Below are positions 1-12,380 of a DNA stretch of 64,000 bases, one piece after another (position 1 is the first letter of the stretch; every line of letters begins with the position of its first letter). The translations under genes were made by a program, and so were the position numbers. The notes under the pieces are model-generated. The model saw only the letters and a list, made by a program, of their open reading frames with translations, had not been told where the DNA came from and did not search any database. The DNA comes from Latrodectus hesperus (taxonomy: Eukaryota > Arthropoda > Arachnida > Araneae > Theridiidae): NCBI GenBank assembly GCA_037975125.1, contig CM075856.1, positions 7,635,078 to 7,699,077 of the forward strand, in the 5' to 3' direction.

Positions 1-3000
1 TTGCATTGCACATTGTCCATTCTAGTCCAATAGCTTTTACCATCTTTCTGGTAGTAGCACGATTTCATACACATAAATTGGTTGGTTTTTACTAGCAAAA
101 AGCTAATCCAGGTGGGAAAAACGAAATTACTTTCCAAACAACCCAATATTTTAATTGATGTCATCAGATTGCAATTTTCATGCTTATTTCACTTTTTCAT
201 AAAGTAAAGGAAATTTTTCAAATAATGATGTTGTAACATAGTTTATGCTTCAATTATTTTAATCTAAAATTTTATCTATATAATGATTATTAGTTATAAA
301 TTTTTTAACTGATACTTCAATGATTTTGAAAGAAATGTCTGAAGAACCTTTCCATTTGAACTAAATATGAATGCTCTTTTATCATTTAATATGTAATTAA
401 CTGTAAAAATATTGGCAAAACTGAGTGCAAAATTTATTAAATATAATAAGAACTAGAGATTTATGTAAAATTGCAGTTAAGTAAATCTAATAAAATATAC
501 ACTTAAATACATATAGATATAAAATTTAATATGTATTTCGCATTTAAATATCATAATCTAATGTAAAATATATTCATACTTAAAGCATACATTGATCGCT
601 AACAATTAGGAAAATTATGACTGGTAATTTGAAACCCTTTATATTTTATACATATATTACGATAATATTTGTTAAATTGCCTCGAATTTATAAAACTTTA
701 TTAAAAAGATTTATTTTAATTTACTAACATACATCACGTGAATTAAATTGATAAAATTCTTGTACAGAATCAGCTATAGTTAAATTTCAAATCAATATTT
801 GTAGATTACATATCAGAAATACATATGTCAAAATGTAGATAAAAATTAAAATATGAAAACAATCACAATTTGAAATGTAATATGCTACTTTTCATTAATA
901 ATTAGTTTTAGATTAAAAACGGAATTTCAAAATAAGTAATTCAATTTTAAAATCATTTAACTTAGTAGAAACATTATATAAATAGCTCAATGTTAAAAAT
1001 GATAAAAATCTTTTGAAGGTTTATTACCTTAAACATTTCTTACAGAATTAATATTTCATTAATTGCGAATCTTAAAAAATTGAGTACATGGGAAATAGAA
1101 ACAAAATGGGGCACTTTAGTAACGTATTCTTTAACTTTTGTTTAAACCATTTGACATTTTTCATTCTAGACATTTCCGTCTCCCTGATCTATAATTCAAG
1201 ACAGAGAAGACAACTTTGCCAAAAGAGGGAGACATTTTCATTTTTAGTCCATTCTCGCCCCATTTGGTGATATTTAAACTGCTTTGCTCGGTGTTTCTAA
1301 AGAGAGAAGATTTCTTTGGCTGAAGAAAAGATTACTGCCGTTGAATGCATTTTGTGGCTCTATTAGCATTAAAAACAACTTTAGAGTTTGGGAAAATGTG
1401 TTTTATAAGAAATTAAAACTAAATAAGATGGTAAAGCTAAAATAATTTTCCTTAAAAATTCTAATCACAGATGTAACAAAAACAGAATAAGTAAATTTAT
1501 TATAAATAAAAATGCATATTATTTGAAAAAGATTTGGTTAAATATGAAAATAATATTATACACACAAAGGACTTTAAAAAAGATAATTTCAAAAACTAAA
1601 AAGAACACTATGTTCAAATTTTTTCCATTAAAATAATTAATTAGAAGTCAATGTATAAACTTGAACATTGTTGAAAATATACAAACTCTTATTATAAATT
1701 ATCTGACCAATGATGTTATACTTTAAACATAGCAAGATATATAAATTATCTATTGTAATATACAAATACAAACCTCATTATTTTGAATAAATGTTCTAAT
1801 TTTGCTTAAAAGAATTTCAATGTTTTCAATAAAGAGGAAACATTCATTATTTTTTACAAATGTTTTATATTTATAAATTGTGTCTAATATTTATAAATTC
1901 ATTCAGCATACAGTTTTTTAATTTTAATATAAACTCATTTAACAACAATTTAAAGTTGCAATTTTAATTCTTCTCTAGTAATTTTGAAATCTTAAATGTC
2001 CAATATTATTGACATATATGCTCGCATTTATTTTTCAAATCATTCTAGTAGCTTATAAATATATGAAGCACTTGGATAAATATCCCTGAAAAGTTTCAGC
2101 TTGTAAATAATCAACTATATAACTTTTCATGTCAAACTGCAGCAGTGCATTTCATCAAATCATGTTTGCGTGTGTATTCAGTTATATTTATTGCTCAATA
2201 CATCATAGAAAATTTCCCTTGGATTTTACCTCTGATTGTACAAAGTTTAAAGAATTATATATATATAATACAAAATTTTGATTTGTATTGTGAAAATTAT
2301 ACCATTATCGTAAAACATAAGTTTCTAAATAACAATTTACCAATGATATTAATTAGAGCAAATGAATATTGTTAAAAAAAACTAGAACCATAAATACTTA
2401 TTCTTAAAAATTTAACTTAGTTATAAAATTGGAAAATTGTACCAATTAGACCTTTCTTACAATGAATAATTAAGAAACTTAAAATTGTAATATTCTATTG
2501 AATGATTCTTAATGATACTTTTTCATACACTAAGATATTTGATAATGGAAACCCAACTTAAAGTCTGCAATTTTGATTTTTTAGCTCGATTAAATTCTCA
2601 GATGTAATTTCAAATCAATGAATTAATTATTAAATCTATTCTAAATTTAAAAACTAAAATTAATGAGCTATTTTTGTCAATCCTTTACCACAAAAGAACA
2701 AAAATAGTAATATGTAGATTGTACAATTTTATTTAGTAAATAAGGATTTGTTCATATTATTTTAATTTCGAATTAGGTAAGGCACAACAGTTTGAATATT
2801 TATTATCATAAAAATTATATAATCTAAAAACAGACTATCTATGGAATAAGCTCAAAACGTCTTTTGCTGAACTGAAGTTTAAATACTATTGCTTCTTAGT
2901 GTTAGCGGGTTTTCGAGAATAAGATCCAACAATATCGATTAGGAATGCAATTGGAACTTCAAAGGCTTGTTCAGTATCATTTGTGAAGTTAAGAACTTTA

Positions 3001-4080
3001 TTGTGCATAGATGTATATTACTTCAAATATCTAATATAATCTCTGAAACGAAAATATTTTCCTTAAGCATGTATATTAAAATTTTAGTTCCATATATTTT
3101 TCAACAAAAATCTCTATTAACAAAAAAATAGGTATGGATTTTATGAATGAAATTGGTTTTTATGTTCTATTTAAATTAAAATATCCCATTTTGTAGTGTT
3201 TAAATTTACAAGTAAATCAATGATTCAAATTGATAGTATACAATGCATAAAAAATTTCTTACATATCATTCAATTGAATGTTTATTGAAATGTTAAAATC
3301 TGCCTAATTTGTATTCCAATTTTTTTTGCATTTTAATCTATACTAATTTAGCATACTAAAGCATTTTTGTTCTAAAAAGAACAATGGAAATTATTCTTTT
3401 TTGTATGTGTTTTTCCAGTTTACGAAATTTTTTGACTGCCGATAATTTTGTATCATCTTAATTCATGTAAGCTGATGACTGAAAAATTATGCCTTTATTC
3501 ATTAACGCATTATATTTCTGTAAATACAAGAGAACTGCTGATTTTCTTTAACTATGAAAGATGATTATAATTATTGACTCACTTGCACAGTAAGTCTAAA
3601 TTTTAACAATTTCATTTCTTTAAAATTATCTTCTAAAATGTTTTTAATTTTTTGAATACGAATACACACATTTAGAACCGATTGAAAACTTTTAATTATT
3701 TTTTCCACATTAAAATTATTAATTCACTTGTTTTGCAGAAACCATTTCTTTTAAAAATTTTATTCATAATATTTAAAATATTTAGACTTCAGTTTTTAGA
3801 ATCAGTTAGAATATATTAATTTGAAGATAAGTTATCTTTCCTACACTTTATTTCCGAGTGCAAAACAATTAAAAAAAATTAGTTTTCATAAATTAGGTAC
3901 CATTTTTATATGTAAGTTAAGTACTAACTATTTGCATATAATCAATCATAAATGTAAAATACATTGCAATAAGAAACTTTTGCGAGGAAAATTCTTCACA
4001 ATTCAAAAACAAATTTTAATTTAGAATTTGAAAAGGTGTTTGCCAACTCGTGAAAAGAATTTTATCAAAACTTTAAAATA
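1..4080. other. AT-rich spacer, no gene seen
   Basis: The stretch is low-complexity AT-rich DNA with frequent stops in all frames. The few open stretches are short, have AT-driven amino acid content and resemble no family I know. I see no tRNA-like boxes, long inverted repeats or transposase motifs here. Confidence 0.6.
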
Positions 4081-4640
4081 CTTATGACGTCATGAAATGT
4101 TAACTTATATCTAAACTTTCCAAAAGCTTCTTTTCATTTTCCAAAGAACAAATAAAAGGGAAAAATCATAACGAAAGAAACTGGAATTCCATCTCCCAGC
4201 TTTTCATTCCAACCAATGGGGCGTTCTGTCCATTCTCTCCCCAACCACAAATTTACTCGCATTCTATTACAACGGGAAAAGCAGGAATATTTAAACAAGA
4301 GATAAGAATGGAAGTCTAAGGATGAGGAAATAGAAAAAAAAATAGTGCTATTGATCAGAAAGAGAACTTCCCTTACTTCCAGTTCGTAAAATCATTAAAG
4401 GCAACGATAAAAATGTCCGGTTCATTAAACAAGTTGGAACCTGTGTTTACCGTGGCGATAATCAATTACATCCTGAGCCTCACAAAAGATTCTGCCAATA
4501 ACCTGTCATCAGGGGTGCATTTTAATTGGTCACTGATATGCAGAAACAAGCCAAATTCTATCGCTATTTGTTAGGAGATTATTAAATGAAGAATGCTGTG
4601 AATAGCGGCACAGGTGGTTTAGTGTGAAGTGTGTCAACAC
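4081..4640. other. GC-raised island, candidate conserved noncoding element
   Basis: Base composition is visibly less AT-rich than on either side, with sharp edges. No frame stays open and no repeat family is recognisable. It opens with a perfect CRE-like octamer, TGACGTCA, at 4085-4092. Around 4440-4530 it holds several homeodomain-type cores such as CAATTA and TTTAATTGG. Such islands in AT-rich spacer are often enhancers or old exons; which one cannot be told from one sequence. The functional reading is inference. Confidence 0.3.
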
Positions 4641-7489
4641 TATTTAGAAATTAATGATAAGAGCATTGTGTTTTGAAAAGAAGTAATTTAATCCATTAAA
4701 AGATCTTAAAAATTAACATAAAAAGGTGTTTTCAAAATTTGCTTCTATTTAGTAAAATATATTGATTTTCATTATTTTATTGATGTAATTTAAAAATGCA
4801 TGTTTTAAGCTTTTATAAACACGATTTTTAAGCAAGTTTTTCCAGAATTTTTAAGCAACAAATTAGTAGTCATCTTATTCAGTAAAACCATATGTAAACT
4901 AGAGACCATTTTGATACTAAAATAATATCTGATGCTCTGATAAAATGAAAAATCGGGTAATATATCAATAAATTATGGAAACTACGATGAACTCGAAAAT
5001 AAATTTATTAAAGAAACTTCTTAACGGATAAGAATAGTTTAACATTAGAAGTATAGTTTTATAAAAATATTTCGGAATATTCCCTCAGAAACTCAATGTT
5101 CAATCACATTATAGAGAATAATTTATATTATACATAAACTGCATTAAATATAATTTAAATTTATACATTCCTATTGGATTAATTTAATTTAATATAGTTA
5201 AAAGTAACGATTTTATATAAACTTGTGCAAATACGTGTCTTTGCAAGTTTTAAAAGTTTCATAAAAAAATTTTGTTAAATGAAAAAAATTAATAATTCAC
5301 ATTTAAAAAATATAAGTAATAAATTTAAGGGACTTAAACTAAATATTTATGTGTGGTAGTAACGACTTTAAATGTTTTGTACAGTTAAATATCAATTAAA
5401 AACGAAAACGTATTTTATTAGACATTTAAAAATTTTACTAAATCCTACTGTTATATGGTCAAATTTTTATATTCTTTATTAGCTTGTTTGAATATGTATA
5501 TTTTCATGAAAAAATTTATATTTTAAAATACACATTATTATAAATGTTTAAAAATACATACATTATTGTAAATACTGAGTAAAACAAAGTTTACAATTGC
5601 GTTTGAGGCTGATTTTGAAATCGCAATGTATTATGAAAGTTTTATTTTTTAATTTTTTTAAATTTAAAATATGTAAACATAATTTCATGAAATTCTATAG
5701 ATACCATTCAAACCTTTTAAGAAATCTTAGAACAAAGATTTATTCTTTGCACAAATTCGTAGCTCAGTCTAAAACAATAGCATAATTATATTTGATACCA
5801 GGAAAATCAAATCATTTACTGTAATGGTATATATATGTATATATTTAAAACATTTGCTTATAAATTAAATAAATGAATTGAAACTCAATTAATTAATTAA
5901 TTTTCAAATGATAGATTATATATTTATTTCTATAAAAAATTGAAAATTTATAAAAGCAAGGTTTATAGTAATATTAGATGTTGCATTTTTAATAAAAAAA
6001 TTTTTCCCGAACTCATTAAACTTTAAAAAAATACATTTTGTTTCATAAAAATTTCCAAATATTTTTATTTTGTTGATTAAAAATTTGTAACGCATGATAA
6101 ATGAGGTTTTACAAATCTATTTTAGCAGCACTAAATAAAGAAATAAAAATTTAGTATTCAAGTTGTTATTTGTTCTTGGAATAATTGTGTAAGCATTCAA
6201 AGTGATATGATTGTGAACTGGAGCCTATTATACATTTTAATCTATTGCTTTTATCAACACATAATTGAAGTAATTCCATATTTAATTTTATGGTTCAAAA
6301 ATGATCCACAAATATCACTTCAGTTATCTAAAACATGCTGAGTTTTACTCATCATTTTTCAACTGAACAAAAAAGATTATAAATTGGTTTTGTTGCGTTT
6401 GGTTTTGTTATAGAGTTATTTTATACAGATAAAGGTTAATTAACCAGCACTTTAAAAGTTCTTTAGCAGCCGCTGTAAATATGCATACTAGAATACAACT
6501 AGAACCTTACCGAAGAGCTGTTGCAGTGTAGACGACACCAAACCATTCACTTGTTATTTCATCTGATAAAACAAAGAATACATTTAGAAGACATCCATTT
6601 CAAGTCTGGCAGAAATTCAACTTCTTTACTCTACCTTTGGAAGTTAGGATATAGTTATATGGTATCAAGGAGACTATATACTCTATTTTCAACATGATTT
6701 GAAATATGTTTGGTGGATAGTGGAATATAGTTATTCAGCTATTGAATTTGGTCCAAATTTTAGTCTTTCGTAAATAAAGGAGTAACTAATTCTATTATCT
6801 CATTAATTTGAATTCCATTTGCGAAATTTTAATAAAAAAATGTAGGTAAATCTTTCATACTTCCTATAGTCTATTTTAAAACAAAAAGCCATAATTTTAA
6901 AAAAAATTAAAGAAACAAAATTGTGAAGTCTAACCCTTTAATATAAAGGGAATTAATTTGGTTGTATTTATTCAAAGGGAGTTTAACATGCATGTGATCT
7001 AAGCAAGAAGATTTTCAGGTAACACAAAAATGTAGCTTTTGAAGTGTAAAACAGAAAATTGTCATTTTCGATGTTAAATACATTAAATTTTATTAATAAA
7101 GACAAGTTATAATTTTTAATTAAAGCCAAGACAAGTAAGTTAATACTACACAAGATATTTTTATTTTCTGACTTTTGGATCATGAAAGAAATTCTTATAA
7201 AAATTTTAAAACAATAAAATCAGCTTATATTTGTATCTGAACTAGAGTATCAATATCAAAAAGATTGAATGCTTTAACGTAAAATTTTAATATCGAATTT
7301 TTAAAAATAATTTTTAATTAAAAATTGTTAACGCTGTTTTTCTAATGAAATATAAATTTCTAATGTCATCTCCTTTTATATCTACAGAAATGATTTTATG
7401 TAAGATACTTCAAAACAGTCTGATAAATTGGTTTATTTGCAGAAAATGTTTGACATGACATTTTTATTTCACAGTAATATGAACAAATA
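4641..7489. other. AT-rich spacer, no gene seen
   Basis: AT-rich DNA with runs of A and T. Nothing beyond short (TA) stretches near 5827-5845 stands out, and the short open frames are not protein-like. Confidence 0.55.
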
Positions 7490-7790
7490 CAAGCAAGAGG
7501 GTTTAATCCACAAAAAATATGAAACTTTCAACTGAAAAATGAGCAAAGAAATGTTTTACGAAGTGGGAAAGGCTTAACTTGTTTGAAAAGGGATTATGGA
7601 AAAGTATTCTCCCCTACCAAAGCTAGGCATTCTTTTGCTCTATTTACAAAAGCGTACATATCAAAGAAGCAGAAGAATGCAAATTGAAAGGACGGGAGAA
7701 ATTATTAAGTGGAGGGAAAAGCCTCACAGAGTATTTAGCAAGGGGAGGAAAGGCTTGAATAATTGAGGTTTACTTCATTGCACATTAAAC
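7490..7790. other. Purine-rich, GC-raised island
   Basis: A run rich in GGGAAA and GGAGG words in otherwise AT-rich DNA. It contains the first copy of a 57-bp direct repeat. No open frame or repeat-family signature is seen; it could be a regulatory element or an old repeat. Confidence 0.25.
7581..7637 (+). repeat. 57-bp direct repeat, copy 1
   Basis: This 57-bp segment recurs at 8120-8176 with one mismatch (GGATTATGGAAAAG versus GGATTATGAAAAAG). The similarity stops abruptly on both sides. The source copy is probably this one, because it continues the composition of the purine-rich island around it. Confidence 0.9.
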
Positions 7791-8119
7791 AATGCCACAA
7801 TGGGAAAAGTTCAGTTGCACATCAGAAATAGCATATATCAAGCTTAGATGAATAATGTTCAATTACTTCATTAAGCTAAGGGATTTATTCTTTGAGAATT
7901 AAAAATAAATCATTGAATTCTTATACAAATAGTGTTGAATAAAACTAAAATTTAAGTTTATGACTATAAATTAAAGTTTTTACACATTAATAAGAATATT
8001 TAAATTAATTTCTAGACTTGGATTTCTCTAAAATATCTTTAGAACTAAGTTTTGATCCACTCAAAAAATTATTCTGCTTAAAATATTTTAAGTATTATGT
8101 GCTTCATATCTTGTAATTA
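7791..8119. other. AT-rich spacer between the repeat copies
   Basis: No gene, RNA or repeat family is recognised here. Confidence 0.5.
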
Positions 8120-8176
8120 GTTTGAAAAGGGATTATGAAAAAGTATTCTCCCCTACCAAAGCTAGGCATTCTTTTG
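8120..8176 (+). repeat. 57-bp direct repeat, copy 2
   Basis: Matches 7581-7637 at 56 of 57 positions while its flanks are unrelated AT-rich DNA. A short templated insertion during break repair would explain a copy without flanking homology. A transposed tiny element is the alternative. Confidence 0.9.
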
Positions 8177-8559
8177 TAAGTAAAGCCAAAATCTCCTTCA
8201 CTTTTTAAATATAGAATAAAAATTATTGAACTATAAATTGTGGCCATTAATATTGCTGCAAAAAAAATGGCATAAATGCGTGAAATTTACAACAGCGATG
8301 GTTTTTATATGCAAATGATTTTTTCAAATGCATATATAAATACGTTGCTACAGTGACATCTACAATATGCTTAAATAAATTTAACAGTAGATATTCATAG
8401 AGAAATTTTATTGGAAAGTTTTTTAAGGGTGAAAAGTGCTTTTATATAGGTTTCTGATCCTGATACAGCTGAAACTGTATTCTATAAGAACTGCCGCTTT
8501 TCGTATAGCGATATTTTTGCCAATGTTTCACAAAAATATCGCAATATTTTTGTCAACGC

Positions 8560-8592
8560 ATATGCAAAAAATAATGATCATTTTTTGCATAT
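8560..8592. repeat. 13-bp inverted repeat at the tail of a SINE
   Basis: Arms ATATGCAAAAAAT (8560-8572) and ATTTTTTGCATAT (8580-8592) are exact reverse complements with a 7-base loop. The right arm is also the start of the SINE A tail, so the left arm may be a fortuitous or insertion-derived copy. Confidence 0.7.
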
Positions 8593-8727
8593 TAGGGATA
8601 ATTTGACCTGTACTTCTAATTTAAAGTAGATATCGAACTACTTCAAACACCCAAACCAGAGATGAGATTCAAACCCATGAGCTGTTGAACCGAAGTTTAG
8701 AACTAACTATCCGGATGCACTTTTGTC
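8577..8727 (-). mobile_element. tRNA-derived SINE, family A, diverged copy
   Basis: Reads on the minus strand. On the plus strand it follows the family A layout: a TTTTTTGCA tail start, the GGGNTAATTTGACC block, the TTTAAAGTNGAT block, then the B-box complement GATTCAAAC and TGTTGAACCGAAG. The extreme 3' tail seen in the full-length copy at 10005-10186 is missing. Many point differences from that copy indicate age. Confidence 0.75.
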
Positions 8728-8738
8728 ACTCAAATCTC

Positions 8739-8880
8739 ATTTTTTTACACACTAGTGCTAATTATACCACGATATACACTTTAAAGTGGATTACGAACTA
8801 TTACAAGTAGCCCCACAAAAGGTAGGGTTCGAACTCATGAACTGTTGAATCGAAGAGCACTAACCTCTCGGTGGCCAGCT
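8739..8880 (-). mobile_element. tRNA-derived SINE, family A, diverged copy
   Basis: Second copy in tandem with the previous one and in the same orientation. It keeps CTAATTA, TTTAAAGTGGATT, the B-box complement GGTTCGAACTC and CTGTTGAATCGAAG. It ends at a GCCAGCTC head sequence that abuts the Tc1-like remnant. The 3' tail is eroded. Confidence 0.8.
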
Positions 8881-9170
8881 CATCCACAGCTTAAAAGGAC
8901 CCGAAATCACATCACGAGATCTGAGTCAAGAAATGAAGTCATTTACATGATAAATGTCTCCACACGAACTTTAAGACGTCGTTTGCAACAGTATAAAATA
9001 TCAGTTCTGCGACCACGGTTACGGTTACCCTTGAAGGTATATTATAGGAAAGAGCACCTTTACTAGTGAAGTTAAACACGAGTGTTGTGACGTCGTGTTT
9101 TCACAAGCGAATATCGACATTGGACAATAGACCGGAAAAGAAGGCGCTTGGAATGTATCGAAGGTTTACA
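8881..9170 (+). pseudogene. Tc1-like transposase remnant (lineage 1)
   Basis: One frame reads through a helix-turn-helix segment with the word RTLRRRLQQYKI followed by LRPRLRLPL and a YRKEHLY block. I recognise this as the second DNA-binding helix and linker of arthropod Tc1-like transposases. It then meets a stop. In another frame, about 9081-9140, CDVVFSQAN aligns with the expected DVVFSDES, so the first catalytic Asp of the DDE triad is replaced. The N-terminal HTH and the two later catalytic residues are not found. There are no clear terminal inverted repeats. It is an inactive, truncated DNA-transposon fossil. The identity of the family is from memory. Confidence 0.65.
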
Positions 9171-9439
9171 AGCTTACGCCTTACCTCCTCAACTGACTGT
9201 AAAAATAAGCATCATGATTCCCTTTACACCAAGCAGCAGCTTAGAGAATGCACATCATTGACATGAATTCGACATCGTCATATTAGCTGATCCCTTTGAG
9301 TATGTGAACAGTTGACCGAGACATCTAAAAAAACTACTTGCTCATGTCTCGATCACCTTGTCTATATATCGCGAGTTCCAGTTGCTCAGTATCTGCTTGC
9401 CGCTTCCCGTTAAGATCAGCAAAGTGAAACATCATTTGC
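9171..9439. other. Unassigned moderately GC-rich sequence beside the Tc1 remnant
   Basis: Composition matches the neighbouring Tc1-like remnant and SINE body rather than the AT-rich spacer, so this is probably degraded transposon sequence. I could not align it convincingly to either neighbour. Confidence 0.3.
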
Positions 9440-9600
9440 AACGGACAGTTGCTGAAGCTCCGTGAGTTGGAGACGTGTCCACGTTAATATGTGACATTCA
9501 AAGTCCTTCCACTGGTCTGGCATGGATGTGGAGAGGATGCCAGTCATCTGATCATGGCTCAAAATGATGAGGCACTTGGTGATGGGCAAGTATTCTAAAC
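9440..9600 (+). mobile_element. SINE body fragment, family G-like, without tRNA head
   Basis: The run ACGTGTCCACGTTAAT followed by ATTCAAAGTCCTTCC, GGAGAGGATGCCAG and ATCTGATCATGG matches the order of blocks I remember in a common arachnid tRNA-SINE body. Within this window its ACGTG..CGTTAA..GA.TC.AAAG block also resembles 40168-40200, downstream of the tRNA-like head at 40070. No A or B box is recognisable upstream, so the head is lost or decayed. Confidence 0.45.
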
Positions 9601-9991
9601 TCCGTTAACTTAAAGATACAGTCCGGGCTTCGCCTCCATTGCTATGTATGTATGTCTAATAAATGGCTCTACGAAAAAAGGTCGTTACATTGTTACATTT
9701 CTGCTGTGTTAGCACCAGAAATTCTAACCTTTATTCCAATCCTGAAAACACTATTTTCTAGAAGAATGTAAGAACACATGTTGTGGCATTATTATAATTT
9801 TTTCTTGGTATGGAAAAATTTTAGCTGTTGCCAGTGTAGCCAGCTTAATCTCCAGATCACTCTACAATAGGAAACATCATGTCAATAATTGCAGAACAAT
9901 TAACACCTTATTGTACGTCAGTCCCTGCAGTATATAAACAATATCGTGTTGAAGCTGCACATTAGTACATACTATCTTATCTGACACAATT
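9601..9991. other. Spacer, no gene seen
   Basis: Mixed composition, no open frame of note and no repeat boxes. The right end, 9992-10004, is the left target-site duplication of the next SINE. Confidence 0.4.
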
Positions 9992-10004
9992 CCCAAACAT
10001 AGGC

Positions 10005-10186
10005 TTTGTTTTGTTTTGTTTGTCGCTCAACCGTCCTTTTTTGCATACGAGGGCTAATTAGACCGGGACCTACGGTTTAAAGTGGATTCCGAACCAATAC
10101 AAACACCCATGCCCAAGGTGGGATTCGAACTCACGAACTGTTGAACCGAAGGCAAGAACGCTAACCAATCGGCTGACAGCTCGGCA
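10005..10186 (-). mobile_element. tRNA-derived SINE, family A, full-length reference copy
   Basis: A complete minus-strand SINE of 182 bp. Its tRNA-like head starts at 10186 with TGCCGAGCTGTCAGCCGATT. The pol III A-box-like segment GCCGATTGGTTAG lies at 10161-10173 (complement). The B box GAGTTCGAATCCC lies at 10120-10132 (complement) and matches the consensus core GGTTCRANTCC except the first G. The 3' end is a short AAAAC-type pentamer tail (10005-10020). Exact 13-bp target-site duplications CCCAAACATAGGC flank it at 9992-10004 and 10187-10199. This copy defines the family used to recognise the others. Confidence 0.92.
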
Positions 10187-10199
10187 CCCAAACATAGGC

Positions 10200-11674
10200 A
10201 TAAATGTTTCAATTAAAAACAGCTGCTCTGTGAATTGATTTCTCATAATCTATGCTTAAAAATTTCTTAAAAATTTAATCATTTTTATTTTTAGTGTAAC
10301 TATTCAATAAATATAATTTTGTCTTTTGCTTTTCCCTCTGTTGTACAAATTTTAATAGATGGAAGATTAGTTTTAAACAAAATATTTGAATACAAAAAAG
10401 TTTAATGAAATTTAAACTTATTTTATCATGGAAAAATTTTAGTTTTTATCAGAATTAAATTTTTTTTATATTTAATGATATCAGCGTGTTAAATCAAGTT
10501 TAGGACTCTCATGTATTTTTCAAGTGTATTTTTCATTGAGTTTTTAATATTCTTTTTTCTTGAACTTAAATATTCTTTTTTCTGTACAGTTATTGGATAT
10601 TCCTTAACTTCTATAATTTTACGTTTTACTATTTAAAACCTTTATTGTTTTTATCAATATTCCATGTACAATCAATAATAAATCCACCTTTTTAACCATT
10701 CTATTTCATTTTATAAGTTCACCTATGTGCTTTAATAAGCGTTGAAAATTAATATAAATTACAATAAAGTTCAAAGTAATAACGAAACTGTTTAAGTCTT
10801 TTTACTTATCATAAAATAATTTCAACAACGAAACAGAAAATCGACGGTAACGGGAATTATTCTAGGTTAGGGCATTTATGTAGAGCATATTCTACATTTT
10901 CTAACAAATACTTTAACAAAAGCATTCGACAAAAGCTTTCTAACAAAAGCATTCGATAAAGACAGCTTTTTTTTAAGGGATATCTTTTAAATTATGCAAT
11001 TAAAGTTCTTGATTAATTTCTAACTCTCAATAATAAAAAAACTTTTAATATATTTTCAAGCAAACGACAGCTAAATTTGCTCTATAAAAATAGATATAAT
11101 CTAATGTTTTGATTAATGTATTAACTTATGCACAGCAAGCAATATTTACTGGAATTGTTTCTCAAAATTCAATTTAAAAGTTATCAATAAGTCGACACTT
11201 TTATAATCAATGTAAAATTGGTAAATACCAGAATATAAGCGACAGATGTAAACAAAAGTTTATAGTATTTCTTTTCAATGGACTTCGTTAAATTATTCCT
11301 AGTTTATTTGTTTAGCATTTTCTTTCCATCATTTCAATCTGTTTATAAACAAAAATTTGCTATAAGAAAATTATCAGTCTTTAATGTGTGTGTGTGTGCG
11401 TGAACTAAGTAAAAAAGAACCATAATTTTTAATAATAACTTATTCAAAATTAAACTGATATTTAAAATTAATAGTTGAAATATAGCTTTTAAATGAGGTA
11501 ATATTCAACAATGAGTATATTTTAATCATTTCCATTACTTTAATTTGGTTTAATTTGTTTATTAAATGAATATTTCATTAAGCTCTACATTTTAAAAAAT
11601 ATACCGTGGTTGTGTAAGCAATTTTTATCTGTATCACATTTTTCAGAGACATCAATAAATTTACAACATAGATT
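10200..11674. other. AT-rich spacer with a short (TG)n
   Basis: No gene is seen. A short (TG)7 tract lies at 11385-11398. The rest is AT-rich with no coding or repeat signature that I recognise. Confidence 0.5.
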
Positions 11675-11742
11675 TTGAGATTATCAATAGATTTACAAGA
11701 TACATCATATGATGTATCTTGTAAATCTATTGATAATCTCAA
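11675..11742. repeat. Perfect 68-bp palindrome without spacer
   Basis: Two 34-nt arms meet at CATATG (centre between 11708 and 11709) and are exact reverse complements with no loop. The left arm starts TTGAGATTATC and the right arm ends GATAATCTCAA. Perfect spacerless palindromes of this length are unstable, so this one is either recent or an assembly or foldback artefact. Confidence 0.95.
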
Positions 11743-11859
11743 TCATCATAAAGTTGATCATGCTGTTTCTGAAACTGAGCTATAAAATGACAAAGGAATC
11801 ATTTTCTTGCTATATTTTACCATAGCTGAAACATTACCTTACATGTAATGGTTTTAAAA

Positions 11860-12380
11860 TCCATTGAGTTGCGAGAATATTTTCCGGAAATTTTCTATTT
11901 CCCTCTCGATTTACTCTTTGGCGGGAATTTCCTCAAATCTTTCCAGGGATTTCTTGAGAATAAATTTCAGGGAAAGAAATCGATGGTAAAAGTATTCGAA
12001 TGCCATGTGATTCTCTAGAGTTCTTTCCAAATTCTCTCTTTCCTGAAATGTCTGATCTCTGTGGAATAAAAGGGATCTTTAGGAATACTATATCAAGGGA
12101 AATGAAGGAATTGAAGGTTTGTAAGCATTCTTTGAATTAAGACTTAGTTTCGCGTGTGTTGCGTCAAGATAAATACCACAGGTAATCAAATGCGAGGGCA
12201 TGAAATTTGGCCAAAATTAAGATCCAAAAATAATTGACTTTCCTTAGGTAGAGGGGAAAGACAGATAATGGAATGGGATGAAAGTTTGAATTCAACAAAT
12301 TAAGGCAATTGTCCCAGTTTAAAGAGATTAAAGGAATCAAATAAGCATTAAAAGAGAAAGTCGAAAAAATGCATCTAGAT
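11860..12380. other. GC-raised, purine/pyrimidine-skewed island
   Basis: Composition rises above the surroundings. TTTCC and GGGAAA words recur, with several short near-repeats such as AATTTTC and GGGAATTTCC. No ORF or repeat family is seen. It is a candidate conserved noncoding element; that reading is inference. Confidence 0.25.
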
